64,000 nt of DNA, taken from the NCBI RefSeq assembly GCF_024207115.1, contig NZ_CP100128.1, positions 3,658,001-3,722,000 of the forward strand, written 5' to 3'. A model generated the notes under the pieces. That model searched no databases, was not told where the DNA came from, and saw nothing but the letters and a program-made list of their open reading frames with translations. A program made the translations under genes and the position numbers. Source of the DNA: Chromobacterium sp. IIBBL 290-4. GTDB taxonomy: Bacteria; Pseudomonadota; Gammaproteobacteria; Burkholderiales; Chromobacteriaceae. Positions 1-7,429 of this stretch are shown here, in pieces. Positions within the stretch are counted from its first letter, which is position 1. Each line of letters starts with the position of its first letter.

Positions 1-369
1 CCGCCAAGCCAGCCAGGGGGAAAAGGCCAGCACGCCGATATGCAGGGCCAGCTGGCTGGCGAACAGCGCCGCCAGCCTGGGGTCTTGCCCCGGGAAGCTC
101 AGCGCGCGGCGCTCCACCTTCATATTGGCGGCGGCCCACATCACCGCGGCGATGCCCAGCCAGGCATAGCCGTAGACAAAGGGGAGCAGCAGCGGCGCGA
201 CCGAAACCGGCTCCTCATGGCAATCCAGCAGCACAGCCAGCGCCAGATAGGCGGCCAGCGAGCAGGCGATGGCGCTGCCGTTGCGGCTGGAGATCAGCCG
301 CCAGCAGGCGTGCAGGAAAAAGAGCGCGACGATGGCCAGCAGCAGCCATCCGACTGGTGTGGCTGTCAT
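1..369 (-). CDS. Membrane protein, truncated by the window edge
   Basis: The reading frame starts at an ATG whose last two bases overlap the TGA of the DUF484 gene (ATGA), so the two are translationally coupled. The visible 123 residues run off the left edge without a stop. Residues about 7-27, 38-48 plus 54-70, and 100-120 are hydrophobic and look like membrane segments; between them is a short charged loop (residues 75-90). I do not recognise the family. Codon use is like that of its neighbours and no signal peptide cleavage site is evident. Its role cannot be inferred beyond co-expression with the DUF484 gene and possibly dapF. Confidence 0.7.
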   Translation of the reverse strand, partial: MTATPVGWLLLAIVALFFLHACWRLISSRNGSAIACSLAAYLALAVLLDCHEEPVSVAPLLLPFVYGYAWLGIAAVMWAAANMKVERRALSFPGQDPRLAALFASQLALHIGVLAFSPWLAWR

Positions 370-1022
370 CGCTCCTCCAGCGCGGCGAGCAGGGCGGCGG
401 AGGCGAGCGCGCCGATCTGCGCCAGGTACTGGGTGTGCATGTCGCGGGTGAAGCGCTGGGTGTCGTCGCTGGCCAGAACCAGCAGGCCGAATGGCTGGCC
501 GGCGGCGTCGCGCAGCGCCACCTGGGCGAAGGACTGCAGCACCGGCTTGGCCGGGAACCAGCTCATCACCTCGTCATTGACATAAGGGCCGCAATAAGGC
601 GCGGCGGCCAGATTGCGGGCCAGGCCTTGCACTTCGCCGCGGGCGTTGTAATGCTCGGCGTCGCTCTCCGCGGCGGGATGCCACAGCCGGATGGCGGCGC
701 GGTTCAGCTGGAAGTGATCGCGCAGGCCGTCTTTCAGCGCGGCGATGCGATGCGCCAACCCGCCGCCGTTCAGCAGCGACAGCGTCAGCTGATGGGTGCG
801 GGCCAGGATCTGATCGTTGGCCTTGCCTTGTTCCATCAGTTGCTGCAGCTGGGCCTCCAATTGGCGGGCCTGGTCCTTCAGTTCCAGCAACTGACGCTCG
901 ACGAAGGACACCACCACCCGTTCGCCCGCCTGGGGCGCGGCCTGCAGGCCGTAGCGTTCGGCGTGTTGCTGCAGGAATTCGGGATGTTCGTCGAGGAAGG
1001 CGAGAACCTGTTCGCTGTGCAT
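366..1022 (-). CDS. DUF484 family protein (GAF-like)
   Basis: 218 residues. The N-terminus (HSEQVLAFLDEHPEFLQQHA) is the typical start of DUF484 proteins, in which a short helical part is followed by a coiled coil (about residues 45-70, rich in Leu, Gln and Lys) and a GAF-like alpha/beta domain (about 75-215). In many proteobacteria this gene sits between dapF and xerC. Here dapF lies 52 bp upstream on the same strand, which supports the call, but the downstream gene is a membrane protein rather than xerC. It is a cytoplasmic protein whose biochemical role is not established. The start ATG at 1022 is at the edge of the dapF 3' gap and suits the family length. Confidence 0.85.
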   Translation of the reverse strand: MHSEQVLAFLDEHPEFLQQHAERYGLQAAPQAGERVVVSFVERQLLELKDQARQLEAQLQQLMEQGKANDQILARTHQLTLSLLNGGGLAHRIAALKDGLRDHFQLNRAAIRLWHPAAESDAEHYNARGEVQGLARNLAAAPYCGPYVNDEVMSWFPAKPVLQSFAQVALRDAAGQPFGLLVLASDDTQRFTRDMHTQYLAQIGALASAALLAALEER

Positions 1023-1074
1023 CAGCCTGTTCCTTTCTTGGTGATACGCAAAGGGGTTGGTGTCGATCTGGCGC

Positions 1075-1905
1075 TTAAAGTTCGATTTCTGCCTGGAAAA
1101 CGGTGACAGCGGGGCCGGTCATGATCACCGGACTGCCTTCGCCGGCCCATTCGATCACCATGTCGCCGCCGCGGGCGTGGACGGTCACGCGCGGGTCCAG
1201 CAGGCCCAGGCGGATGCCGCACACCACGGCGGCGCAGGCGCCGGTGCCGCAGGCCAGCGTTTCGCCGGCGCCGCGCTCATAGACGCGCAGGCGGATTTCG
1301 CCGCGCGACACAATCTGCATGAAACCGGCGTTGACGCGTTCGGGGAAGCGCGGATGGCTTTCCACTTGCGGGCCGACGGCCGCCACCGGGGCGGCGTCCA
1401 CGTCGTCCACCAGCTGCACTGCGTGCGGGTTGCCCATCGAGGCGACGCTGACCACGCACTCGTCGTCCTTTAGCTGCAGCGGGTAGCTCAGCGCCGCTTG
1501 GGCGGCGATGAAAGGAATGTCGGCGGGCGCGAAGCGGGGCACGCCCATGTCCACGCGGGCCATGCCGTCGCCCAGGTATTCCGGGCTGATCACGCCGCGC
1601 GCGGTTTCCACCGCGATCCGGCGCTTGTCGGTCAGGCCTTCGTCGCAGACGAATTTGACGAAGCAACGCGAGCCGTTGCCGCATTGCTCCACTTCGCCGC
1701 CGTCGTTGTTGAAGATGCGGTAGCGGAAATCGTGGCCGGCCTCGCGCGCGGCCTCCACCAGCAGCAGTTGGTCGAAGCCGATGCCGAGCTGGCGATGGCC
1801 CAGTTGCCGGATGCGCTCCGGCGTGAGCGAAACCGCTTGCCTCACGCCGTCGATGACCATGAAGTCGTTGCCCAAGCCGTGCATCTTGCTGAATTTCAGT
1901 TTCAT
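1075..1905 (-). CDS. dapF: Diaminopimelate epimerase
   Basis: 276 residues, the usual family length. It converts LL- to meso-diaminopimelate for lysine and peptidoglycan synthesis, using two cysteines as acid and base without a cofactor. Both catalytic motifs are visible: [15 protein letters not shown] with Cys75, and [11 protein letters not shown] with Cys219. The N-terminus [12 protein letters not shown] is also diagnostic. It is followed on the same strand by the DUF484 gene, the common arrangement. The ATG at 1905 gives the family's normal N-terminus, so the upstream in-frame region is not needed. The gene lies 54 bp downstream of the anti-sigma gene and may have its own promoter there. 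Confidence 0.97.
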   Translation of the reverse strand: MKLKFSKMHGLGNDFMVIDGVRQAVSLTPERIRQLGHRQLGIGFDQLLLVEAAREAGHDFRYRIFNNDGGEVEQCGNGSRCFVKFVCDEGLTDKRRIAVETARGVISPEYLGDGMARVDMGVPRFAPADIPFIAAQAALSYPLQLKDDECVVSVASMGNPHAVQLVDDVDAAPVAAVGPQVESHPRFPERVNAGFMQIVSRGEIRLRVYERGAGETLACGTGACAAVVCGIRLGLLDPRVTVHARGGDMVIEWAGEGSPVIMTGPAVTVFQAEIEL

Positions 1906-1959
1906 TGCGGGTCGCGGGATGCATTGTGGATGCGGCAGCTTATCACAGCCTTTCGCGGC

Positions 1960-2781
1960 TTACATCAGTGGGCGAGGAGGCGTCTCCGCTGCCGCTGGAT
2001 GCGCGGCCAATTGCCGCTGCGCCAATCGCGCCAGGCCGGCCAGCCGCTCACGCGGCATACCGGCGGAGAGCGCGTATCCCTGGCCCTGGCTCCACCAATA
2101 GTAGACATTGACCGGTCCCTGGCTGGCGTAGTGAAATCCGGCCTCGTTCCTGGGGCTGACGCCGTTCGCTACATACAGCGTGACACGCAAGCCGGAGGGG
2201 TCGTGGTACATGAACTGGGCGACCGGACCTTGCTCCCCAGGCAGCAGGCGGCCTCCTATCAGCTCATAGCCCGCCTGAGCCAGGCGGGGCGGCTTGATGG
2301 GGCTGCGCATGCGCTGCGAGAGCCAGGCGATCATTTGCGCCTCCTGATCCGCGCCGATCTCGACCGGGCGCTGGATGTCGGGGCTGTAGACCACATGCGC
2401 CATGGCCGCCTGCCGCGGGAGGCTGTCCGCGATCATCCCCCCTTCCGCCGCGTAGCCGCTGGCCTGATAGGCTTGTTGTCCATACCAGCCGCCGCCTAGG
2501 CCCAGCGCGAACACCAGGCCGGCGGCGATGCCCTGGCGCAGCCAGGGCGGCGGCGCGCGCCTGGCCGGCGGTCTGGCCGCGGCCAGCAAACGGGATGGCA
2601 CGGGCTCGCGCTTGGGCAGCGCCCACAGCTGCCGCAGCGCATCGTCCTGGCACCGCAATTGATCCAGTTTTTCCGCGGTCTCAGGATGCCGGGCCAGCCA
2701 GGCTTCCAGTTCCGCCGCCTCCCGCGGGGGCAGCTCTCCATCCAGATAAGCTTGCAAGCTATCAGCATTAGGCTCGGTCAT
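1960..2781 (-). CDS. Transmembrane anti-sigma factor (RseA/ChrR-like group)
   Basis: 273 residues. Residues 1-60 form an acidic helical domain of the anti-sigma type ([20 protein letters not shown]), residues about 85-102 form a single membrane helix ([16 protein letters not shown]), and the remaining part would be periplasmic. This layout is typical of proteins that hold an ECF sigma factor at the membrane. The ATG overlaps the TGA of the upstream sigma reading frame (ATGA), so the two genes were built to be co-translated. If the sigma gene is really broken by its amber codon, this gene would have lost its partner, and coupling would have to rely on independent initiation. I see no zinc-binding HxxxCxxC motif. 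Confidence 0.8.
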   Translation of the reverse strand: MTEPNADSLQAYLDGELPPREAAELEAWLARHPETAEKLDQLRCQDDALRQLWALPKREPVPSRLLAAARPPARRAPPPWLRQGIAAGLVFALGLGGGWYGQQAYQASGYAAEGGMIADSLPRQAAMAHVVYSPDIQRPVEIGADQEAQMIAWLSQRMRSPIKPPRLAQAGYELIGGRLLPGEQGPVAQFMYHDPSGLRVTLYVANGVSPRNEAGFHYASQGPVNVYYWWSQGQGYALSAGMPRERLAGLARLAQRQLAAHPAAAETPPRPLM

Positions 2782-3251
2782 GGCTCCATGCCTCCATGTT
2801 CAGTCATCAATTGGCGCAGGCGCTCCCGGCCGCGGTGCAGGCGCGACATCACGGTCCCGACGGGCAGCCCCAGCGCGACGGCCACGTCCTAGTAGCGCAT
2901 CTCTTCCACCACTACCAGGAGCAGCACTTCCCTTTGCTCATCAGGCAGGCGCGCCAGCACGCGGCTGAGATCCCGCAACTGCGATTCGCTTTCATGGCCG
3001 GGTGGCACGGACAGCCGCTCCCATTCGTCCTCGGACAGTTCGGCCGGCTGCCGCGCGCGCCGCAGGTGATCGACATGCTGGTTGTGCAGGATGCTGAATA
3101 GCCAGGGGCGGATGTCCGAGCCGGTCCGCCACTGCCGCCAGTTGCGCCAGGCCCGCTCCAGCGCGTCCTGCACCAGATCGTCGGCGGCGGCTGCATTCCG
3201 CTCCAGCACTCGCGCGTAGCGGCGCAGCCGGTCCAGGTTGTCCAGCAGCAA
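2778..3251 (-). pseudogene. ECF sigma-70 factor interrupted by an amber codon in region 4
   Basis: The frame encodes a 157-codon ECF sigma factor. Region 2 is clear (DDLVQDALERAWRNW, then WLFSILHNQHVDHLRR). Region 4 begins as expected (LARLPDEQREVLLLVVVEEM) but codon 121 is TAG at 2889-2891. Beyond it the same frame continues with an ideal region 4.2 helix-turn-helix ([20 protein letters not shown]) and ends at a TGA that overlaps the anti-sigma ATG. The site is normally Glu or Ser in this motif, so a single GAG to TAG change is the simplest explanation. Truncation would remove the -35 recognition helix. The start is uncertain: TTG at 3251 is used here, while an in-frame CTG at 3278 would overlap the upstream stop. 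It could also be a sequencing error. Confidence 0.8.
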
Positions 3252-3274
3252 CTGATGGAACTGACGCTCCGGGC

Positions 3275-4249
3275 TCAGTTGGTCGATGGCGGAATCTCCC
3301 GGATGATCGCGCGCGCGGACAAGTCCACCTCGGCCAGACCCAAATCTTCGTTCAACACCCAGGCCTTGCGGCTGTCGCGGCTGAAGCTGATGGCCTGGCG
3401 CGGACCCGACAGGCCGCCGATCTGCGCCGCGGGCTTGAAGTCGGGCAGCGCGACCTCGGTCAGCGAGTCGCTTTTCAGATTGCCCGCGTACAAGGCCTTG
3501 CCGTCCGGCCGCAGCGCGGCGCCGTAGGGTTCGCGGCCCACCGGCGCGGTGGCCGTGATCTTGCCGGTTTTGGTATCCACCCGGGACAGCGTGTCATTGC
3601 CGCTGTTGGCCGCGTACAGGGTGCCGCCGTCGGCGGAGATCGAGATGGCGCGTATCTTGTCGAAGCCGCCGATCTCCTGGCGCAGCGTCAGGGTTTGAGT
3701 GTCCAGCACGCTCAGTTTGTCGCTGCGGAAGTTGGTGACATAAAGAGTTGCGCCGTCGGGCGACAGCTTGATGCCTTGGCGCGGGCCGGAGAAGCCGGGG
3801 ATGACCTTGATTACCCGCCAGTCGGCCAGGTCCACCACGCTGACGCTATTGGCCGCCTGGTTGTTCACATAGAGATGGGTGCCCGCGCGGTCGATGGCGC
3901 TGCCGAACGCGCCCGGCCCCAGGGCCAGGTTGGCTTCCAGCTTGAGCGTGGCGGCGTTCCACCTTTCCAGCACGCCCTTGCTGCTGCCCGTCACGTAAAA
4001 GCGCTGTCCGTCCGGGGAGAAGACGATATTGCGGGGCGTGACGAAGCCGGGAAGCGTGGCCGCGAGTTTGCCGCTCGCCAGGTCATATACCTTCAGTTCG
4101 GCAGTCTGGCTGTTGCCTGCGACGGCCATGCGCTCGTTCGGACTGACTGCCAGCGTATTGTTGTGGATGTCGGCGTCGAAGGGTTGGGCGGTTGCAGCTT
4201 GGACGACAGCCCACAATAAGGCGGTCAGCAGCGGGAAGGCTTTTCGCAT
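3275..4249 (-). CDS. Periplasmic YVTN-repeat beta-propeller protein
   Basis: About 324 residues. An N-terminal signal peptide (RKAFPLLTALLWAVVQAATA) is followed by repeated blades of about 42 residues carrying the YVTN signature: FYVTGS, LYVNNQ, LYVTNF, LYAANS and LYAGNL can be read in turn. Such seven-bladed propellers are secreted ligand- or protein-binding scaffolds. The first gene of a three-gene run with an ECF sigma factor and its membrane anti-sigma, it could be a signal partner of the anti-sigma or simply co-regulated. I chose the ATG at 4249 because it starts the signal peptide directly; an in-frame ATG at 4264 would add five residues. Neither start has a strong ribosome binding site. 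Confidence 0.85.
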   Translation of the reverse strand: MRKAFPLLTALLWAVVQAATAQPFDADIHNNTLAVSPNERMAVAGNSQTAELKVYDLASGKLAATLPGFVTPRNIVFSPDGQRFYVTGSSKGVLERWNAATLKLEANLALGPGAFGSAIDRAGTHLYVNNQAANSVSVVDLADWRVIKVIPGFSGPRQGIKLSPDGATLYVTNFRSDKLSVLDTQTLTLRQEIGGFDKIRAISISADGGTLYAANSGNDTLSRVDTKTGKITATAPVGREPYGAALRPDGKALYAGNLKSDSLTEVALPDFKPAAQIGGLSGPRQAISFSRDSRKAWVLNEDLGLAEVDLSARAIIREIPPSTN

Positions 4250-4537
4250 GTTCGGCTCTGTCATGGTTCGAGGGGCGGGCCGCTAAGTCGCGGCCCTGCC
4301 TCCTGGCGCAGGGTTGAGGTTGCCGCTCCCGGCCATTTGGCGCGCCGAAAATGGACGCGGAGACTGGCAGAAATCCATTGCGAGGCTTTTGGTCGGGCTG
4401 GCGGAGGAACGGTCCTGGGATTCGCTCCTATCAGGGTATACGTGGCGGAGAGGCGATTATTCCCGGCGGGGCGGATTTTTTAGATCGGGACTGCGGAGGA
4501 GGGGTGAGGCCGCCTGCGCGGCGGCTTGCGGGCTGGC

Positions 4538-5107
4538 TCAGGTGCGCAATACGGTGCGCGCGCCTTCATAGCGCGGCGCGAAGTAGACATTGTCCAGCCG
4601 CGCCACCCGTATGGTGCTGTTGGTGCGCGGCGCGTGGACGAACTTGCCGTCGCCGATGAAGATGCCCATATGCGAGAACGGGCGTTTCATGGTGTTGAAG
4701 AACACCAGGTCGCCGACTTGCATCTGGCTGTCCGAGATCGGGCGCGCCAGCGCCGCGATGCGGGCGGCATTGTGCGGCAGCTTGATGCCCACGGCGTTCT
4801 GGTAGATGTAGCTGACCATGCCGCTGCAATCCAGTCCGGCTTCGGGGTTGTTGCCGCCGAACTGGTAGCCGCCGTCCAGCAGGCCGATGGTGTACAGCAG
4901 GATTTCGCGGCCGTCGCCGTCGGCTTGCAGATTGGACAGCGTGGTATCGCCGCCCGGTTTGCCGGGGCGGCTGGGCTGGCGTTGGCTGGTTTTCTGCGGC
5001 GGGGTGGTGCCGCAGGCGGCGAGCAGGGCGGCGAGGCCGGCCAGCGCCGCGCCTTGCAGCAGGCGGCGGCGGCTTGCGCCGGCCTCCATCAGCAAATCGT
5101 CTTTCAT
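4538..5107 (-). CDS. NlpC/P60 family peptidoglycan hydrolase lipoprotein
   Basis: 189 residues. A lipoprotein signal ends in the lipobox LAALLAAC, so the mature protein should be anchored by Cys near residue 35. The C-terminal domain is NlpC/P60: the catalytic Cys lies in LDCSGMVSYIY, the His in SHMGIFIGDG, and a third polar residue follows in FVHAPR. This family cleaves the D-Glu to meso-DAP bond in peptidoglycan peptides and acts in the periplasm. The frame stays open far upstream, but the ATG at 5107 has AGGAG eleven bases before it and yields a proper signal sequence. The gene stands alone between two divergent or convergent neighbours. Confidence 0.9.
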   Translation of the reverse strand: MKDDLLMEAGASRRRLLQGAALAGLAALLAACGTTPPQKTSQRQPSRPGKPGGDTTLSNLQADGDGREILLYTIGLLDGGYQFGGNNPEAGLDCSGMVSYIYQNAVGIKLPHNAARIAALARPISDSQMQVGDLVFFNTMKRPFSHMGIFIGDGKFVHAPRTNSTIRVARLDNVYFAPRYEGARTVLRT

Positions 5108-5443
5108 TGGGGCTTGGACTCCTGTCATGTTCATGCGCGCCCGGCGATTCTCGAGCGGCTTCGCGGCGCAGCCTGTTGTAAAAGGCCGCGGCGCGACGGC
5201 ATGAATGGGCATGGCTGGCGTGTTTCGACTATCTGGCACTAATCGAGACGCGCGCTTTGCCGGAAGTATAGCGCGAGTCGGCAAGCCGGCCGTTAAGCCA
5301 GTGTAAATCCCGGCGCTTATTTTACCATGACTTGTGGCTGATTCATGCCGGCGGCGTGGCGCCGGTCCGGGTGGCCGCGATTGCCCTGCCGAGCGCGCAA
5401 GGCAAACTAGAATGGAGAAACGGCTAAGAGCGTGGAGGAAAAG
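5108..5443. other. Divergent intergenic region, no gene seen
   Basis: This 336-bp stretch separates the minus-strand NlpC/P60 gene from the plus-strand binding-protein gene and must hold both promoters. A TAGAAT hexamer at 5408-5413 lies just upstream of the binding-protein ribosome binding site, but no well-spaced -35 element accompanies it, so I do not call a promoter. No open frame with a credible start is present. Confidence 0.5.
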
Positions 5444-6442
5444 ATGAGTGCTCAAGCGGCAGGATGCGCGCGCGGTTTCGGCTGGATGGCCAAGCTCGTG
5501 GGCGCGTCGTTGGCGGTGTCCATCGGCTTGGCGTCGGCGCCGGCCATGGCGGCCGAAATTGTGTACATCACCGCCAAGGCGGACTTGCCGTTTTGGGATA
5601 CGGTGGGGAAGGGCGTCAAATCGGTGGCGGCGGCGCGCGGTTATTCTTTTTCTGAAATGGATAGCAAGCTCAGCGCCGACATCCAATTGAACAATGTCCG
5701 GCAGGCGGTGGATCGCCACGCGGCGGGCATTGTGATTTCCCCCATCAATAGCAAGGCGGCGGAGGATGCGCTGACGCTGGCGAAACGGGCGGGCATACCC
5801 GTGTCCATCGCCGATATCGGCACCACCGGCGGCGATTACGTCAGCTTCGTCAAGTCGGATAATTATCGCGGCGCTTACGATGTGGGCGTGGAACTGGCCG
5901 CCGCCTTCAAGGGGCGGGGCTGGGATGGCGCCAGCTACGGCATGATCACCATAGAACTGAGCCGCAAAAACGGCCAGGACCGCAGCAACGGCTTTCGCGA
6001 CGCGATGAAGGACGCGGGTTTCCCGGTGGAAATCGTGCTCAGGCAGATGAAGGATTATTCGGCCGAGGAGACTTATCGCTACGTCAAGGAAATCCTGGCG
6101 GCGCACCCCAAGATCCGTGGCTTCTTCATCGAGACCGATCAGCCGGTGGAGGGCGCGATGCGCGCCATCCGCGAGGCCGGCAAGGAAAAGCAGGTATTGC
6201 TGGTTTCCTTTGACGCGATGCCCGACGTGGTCAAGCTGTTGAAGAGCGACGCGCTGATCGCGGTCGGCATGCAGCAGCCTTATCTGATGGGCGGCTCCGC
6301 GGCCGACGCGCTGGTGTCGCACTTGCAAGGCCGCAAGCCGGCCAAGGAAATTCTGGTGCCCATCCTGGTGGCGACCGGCCGCACGGTGGATCAGCTGATG
6401 TCGGTGGCGGCGAAAACGGTATTCGGCAAACCCGGCAAGTAA
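5444..6442 (+). CDS. Periplasmic sugar-type substrate-binding protein (PBP type 1)
   Basis: 332 residues. A signal peptide ends at ASAPAMAA; the mature part reads as the ribose/galactose-binding fold (VYITAKADLPFWDTVGKG, then GIVISPINSKAAEDA and the second lobe IRGFFIETDQPVEGAMRAI). These proteins bind a sugar or a similar small molecule in the periplasm for an ABC importer or a chemoreceptor. There is no permease or ATPase gene next to it, so it is an orphan and may serve a remote transporter or signalling. The ATG at 5444 is preceded by GGAGG with six bases of spacing; the in-frame GTG twelve bases earlier overlaps that site and is rejected. Confidence 0.85.
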   Translation: MSAQAAGCARGFGWMAKLVGASLAVSIGLASAPAMAAEIVYITAKADLPFWDTVGKGVKSVAAARGYSFSEMDSKLSADIQLNNVRQAVDRHAAGIVISPINSKAAEDALTLAKRAGIPVSIADIGTTGGDYVSFVKSDNYRGAYDVGVELAAAFKGRGWDGASYGMITIELSRKNGQDRSNGFRDAMKDAGFPVEIVLRQMKDYSAEETYRYVKEILAAHPKIRGFFIETDQPVEGAMRAIREAGKEKQVLLVSFDAMPDVVKLLKSDALIAVGMQQPYLMGGSAADALVSHLQGRKPAKEILVPILVATGRTVDQLMSVAAKTVFGKPGK

Positions 6443-6448
6443 GCCGGC

Positions 6449-7225
6449 CTAAGGCATCATCCTCGGCATTTCCTTGTTGTTGATCAGGTCGAGGATGGTG
6501 GCGTTGAAGGAGCGCTGCAGGGCGGGCGCGTCTTTCAGCGCCAGGCTGATCTCGTAATGCAGGCCGCTGGGCATGTCGCCAGGCAAGGGCTCGTGGCGGA
6601 GCGGCGCGGCAGCGAACAAGTCGCGCATGGCGGCGTCGCGTTGCGACAGGCTGTCTACCACCTCGCGGATTTCGATGAACACATCGCAGCGGCCCTCCAT
6701 GACTTTGCCTATCGCGCTGCGTTCGTTTTTGGCGCTGCTGTCCTGGCGGGAAGGGGCGATGCCGAACACATCCAAATGGCTGCCGAACAAGCCGCACACG
6801 GTGTAGCGCTTGAGATCGGACAGGGCGCGCAGCGGCGGCGCGGTGGGGAATTTGCGGGTGGAGTAGAAGTACAGGTGATGGACCGTGGCATAGGCCTCGG
6901 TGGCCAAGGCGCGCTTGGGGTCCAGCTCGGAGGTGGGCACGTCGATGGCGATGTCGGTCTGGCCGTGGGCGACGCCTTCCCTGCAGCGGCGCCAGGGCAG
7001 CCGCTGGATGACCGCCGGTTCGCGCCCGGCTCGCCGCAGCGCGCGCTGCAGCACATTGATGGCGAGGCCGGTGTCTTGCGCGCCGCCGGCGAAGCCCGAT
7101 GAGGCGGTGAAGGCGAAGGGCGGGAAGTCGATATCGGAGGCGCAGGCGCGCAGAGGGGCGGCTTGGCCGGCGCCTGACAGGCAGAAGAGCGCGGCCGCCA
7201 GCCGCCAGCCGGGCAGGCGCAGCAT
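6449..7225 (-). CDS. Periplasmic binding protein-like protein (PBP type 2)
   Basis: About 258 residues. After a signal peptide (MLRLPGWRLAAALFCLSGAG) comes the N-terminal lobe of a polar-amino-acid-type binding protein: IDFPPFAFTASSGF, TGLAINVLQRALRR, and REGVAHGQTDIAIDVPTSE where a standard family member ends its first lobe. It probably binds an amino acid or similar ligand in the periplasm. It converges on the upstream sugar-type binding protein with only six bases between stops and has no transporter genes beside it. An in-frame ATG at 7264 would add 13 residues with an extra Cys-containing segment; I prefer 7225 because it starts the signal peptide directly, though neither has a clear ribosome binding site. 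Confidence 0.75.
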   Translation of the reverse strand: MLRLPGWRLAAALFCLSGAGQAAPLRACASDIDFPPFAFTASSGFAGGAQDTGLAINVLQRALRRAGREPAVIQRLPWRRCREGVAHGQTDIAIDVPTSELDPKRALATEAYATVHHLYFYSTRKFPTAPPLRALSDLKRYTVCGLFGSHLDVFGIAPSRQDSSAKNERSAIGKVMEGRCDVFIEIREVVDSLSQRDAAMRDLFAAAPLRHEPLPGDMPSGLHYEISLALKDAPALQRSFNATILDLINNKEMPRMMP

Positions 7226-7390
7226 GGTACGGCAAAGTTTTCGGCACCCGCTTGCGCGCTGCATATGGTTTCAGCCCCGATTGGCGGCCCGCTTCGATGG
7301 CGCTTGCCGCGCGGGCGGGATTGTCATTTTCGAGGCGGTGGCGCGCCGCATGGGGCGCCCCGCCTTCTACCGGTTTAGCCTATGCGTCGA

Positions 7391-7422
7391 CGCGCGACAA
7401 AGCTGGGGCGCTTTGCCGCGCG
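7391..7422. other. Perfect-looking stem-loop downstream of uup
   Basis: CGCGCGACAAAG at 7391-7402 pairs with CTTTGCCGCGCG at 7411-7422 over 12 positions with one G-T wobble and an 8-base loop. It lies just after the uup stop. No T-run follows on either strand, so it may stabilise the uup mRNA 3' end rather than act as an intrinsic terminator. Confidence 0.5.
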
Positions 7423-7429
7423 TTCGGGT

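Noticed and set aside
2889..2891. Pyrrolysine or other recoding of the TAG in the sigma gene
   Set aside because: No recoding signal is visible and betaproteobacteria are not known to decode TAG as an amino acid; a point mutation or read error is simpler.
4511..4527. GCCGCC/GGCGGC hairpin downstream of the NlpC/P60 gene
   Set aside because: The stem is short and no T-run follows on the minus strand, so I do not call a terminator.
5108..6328. Long N-terminal extension of the NlpC/P60 gene
   Set aside because: The extension is antisense to the sugar-type binding protein, and a good signal sequence with AGGAG begins at 5107.
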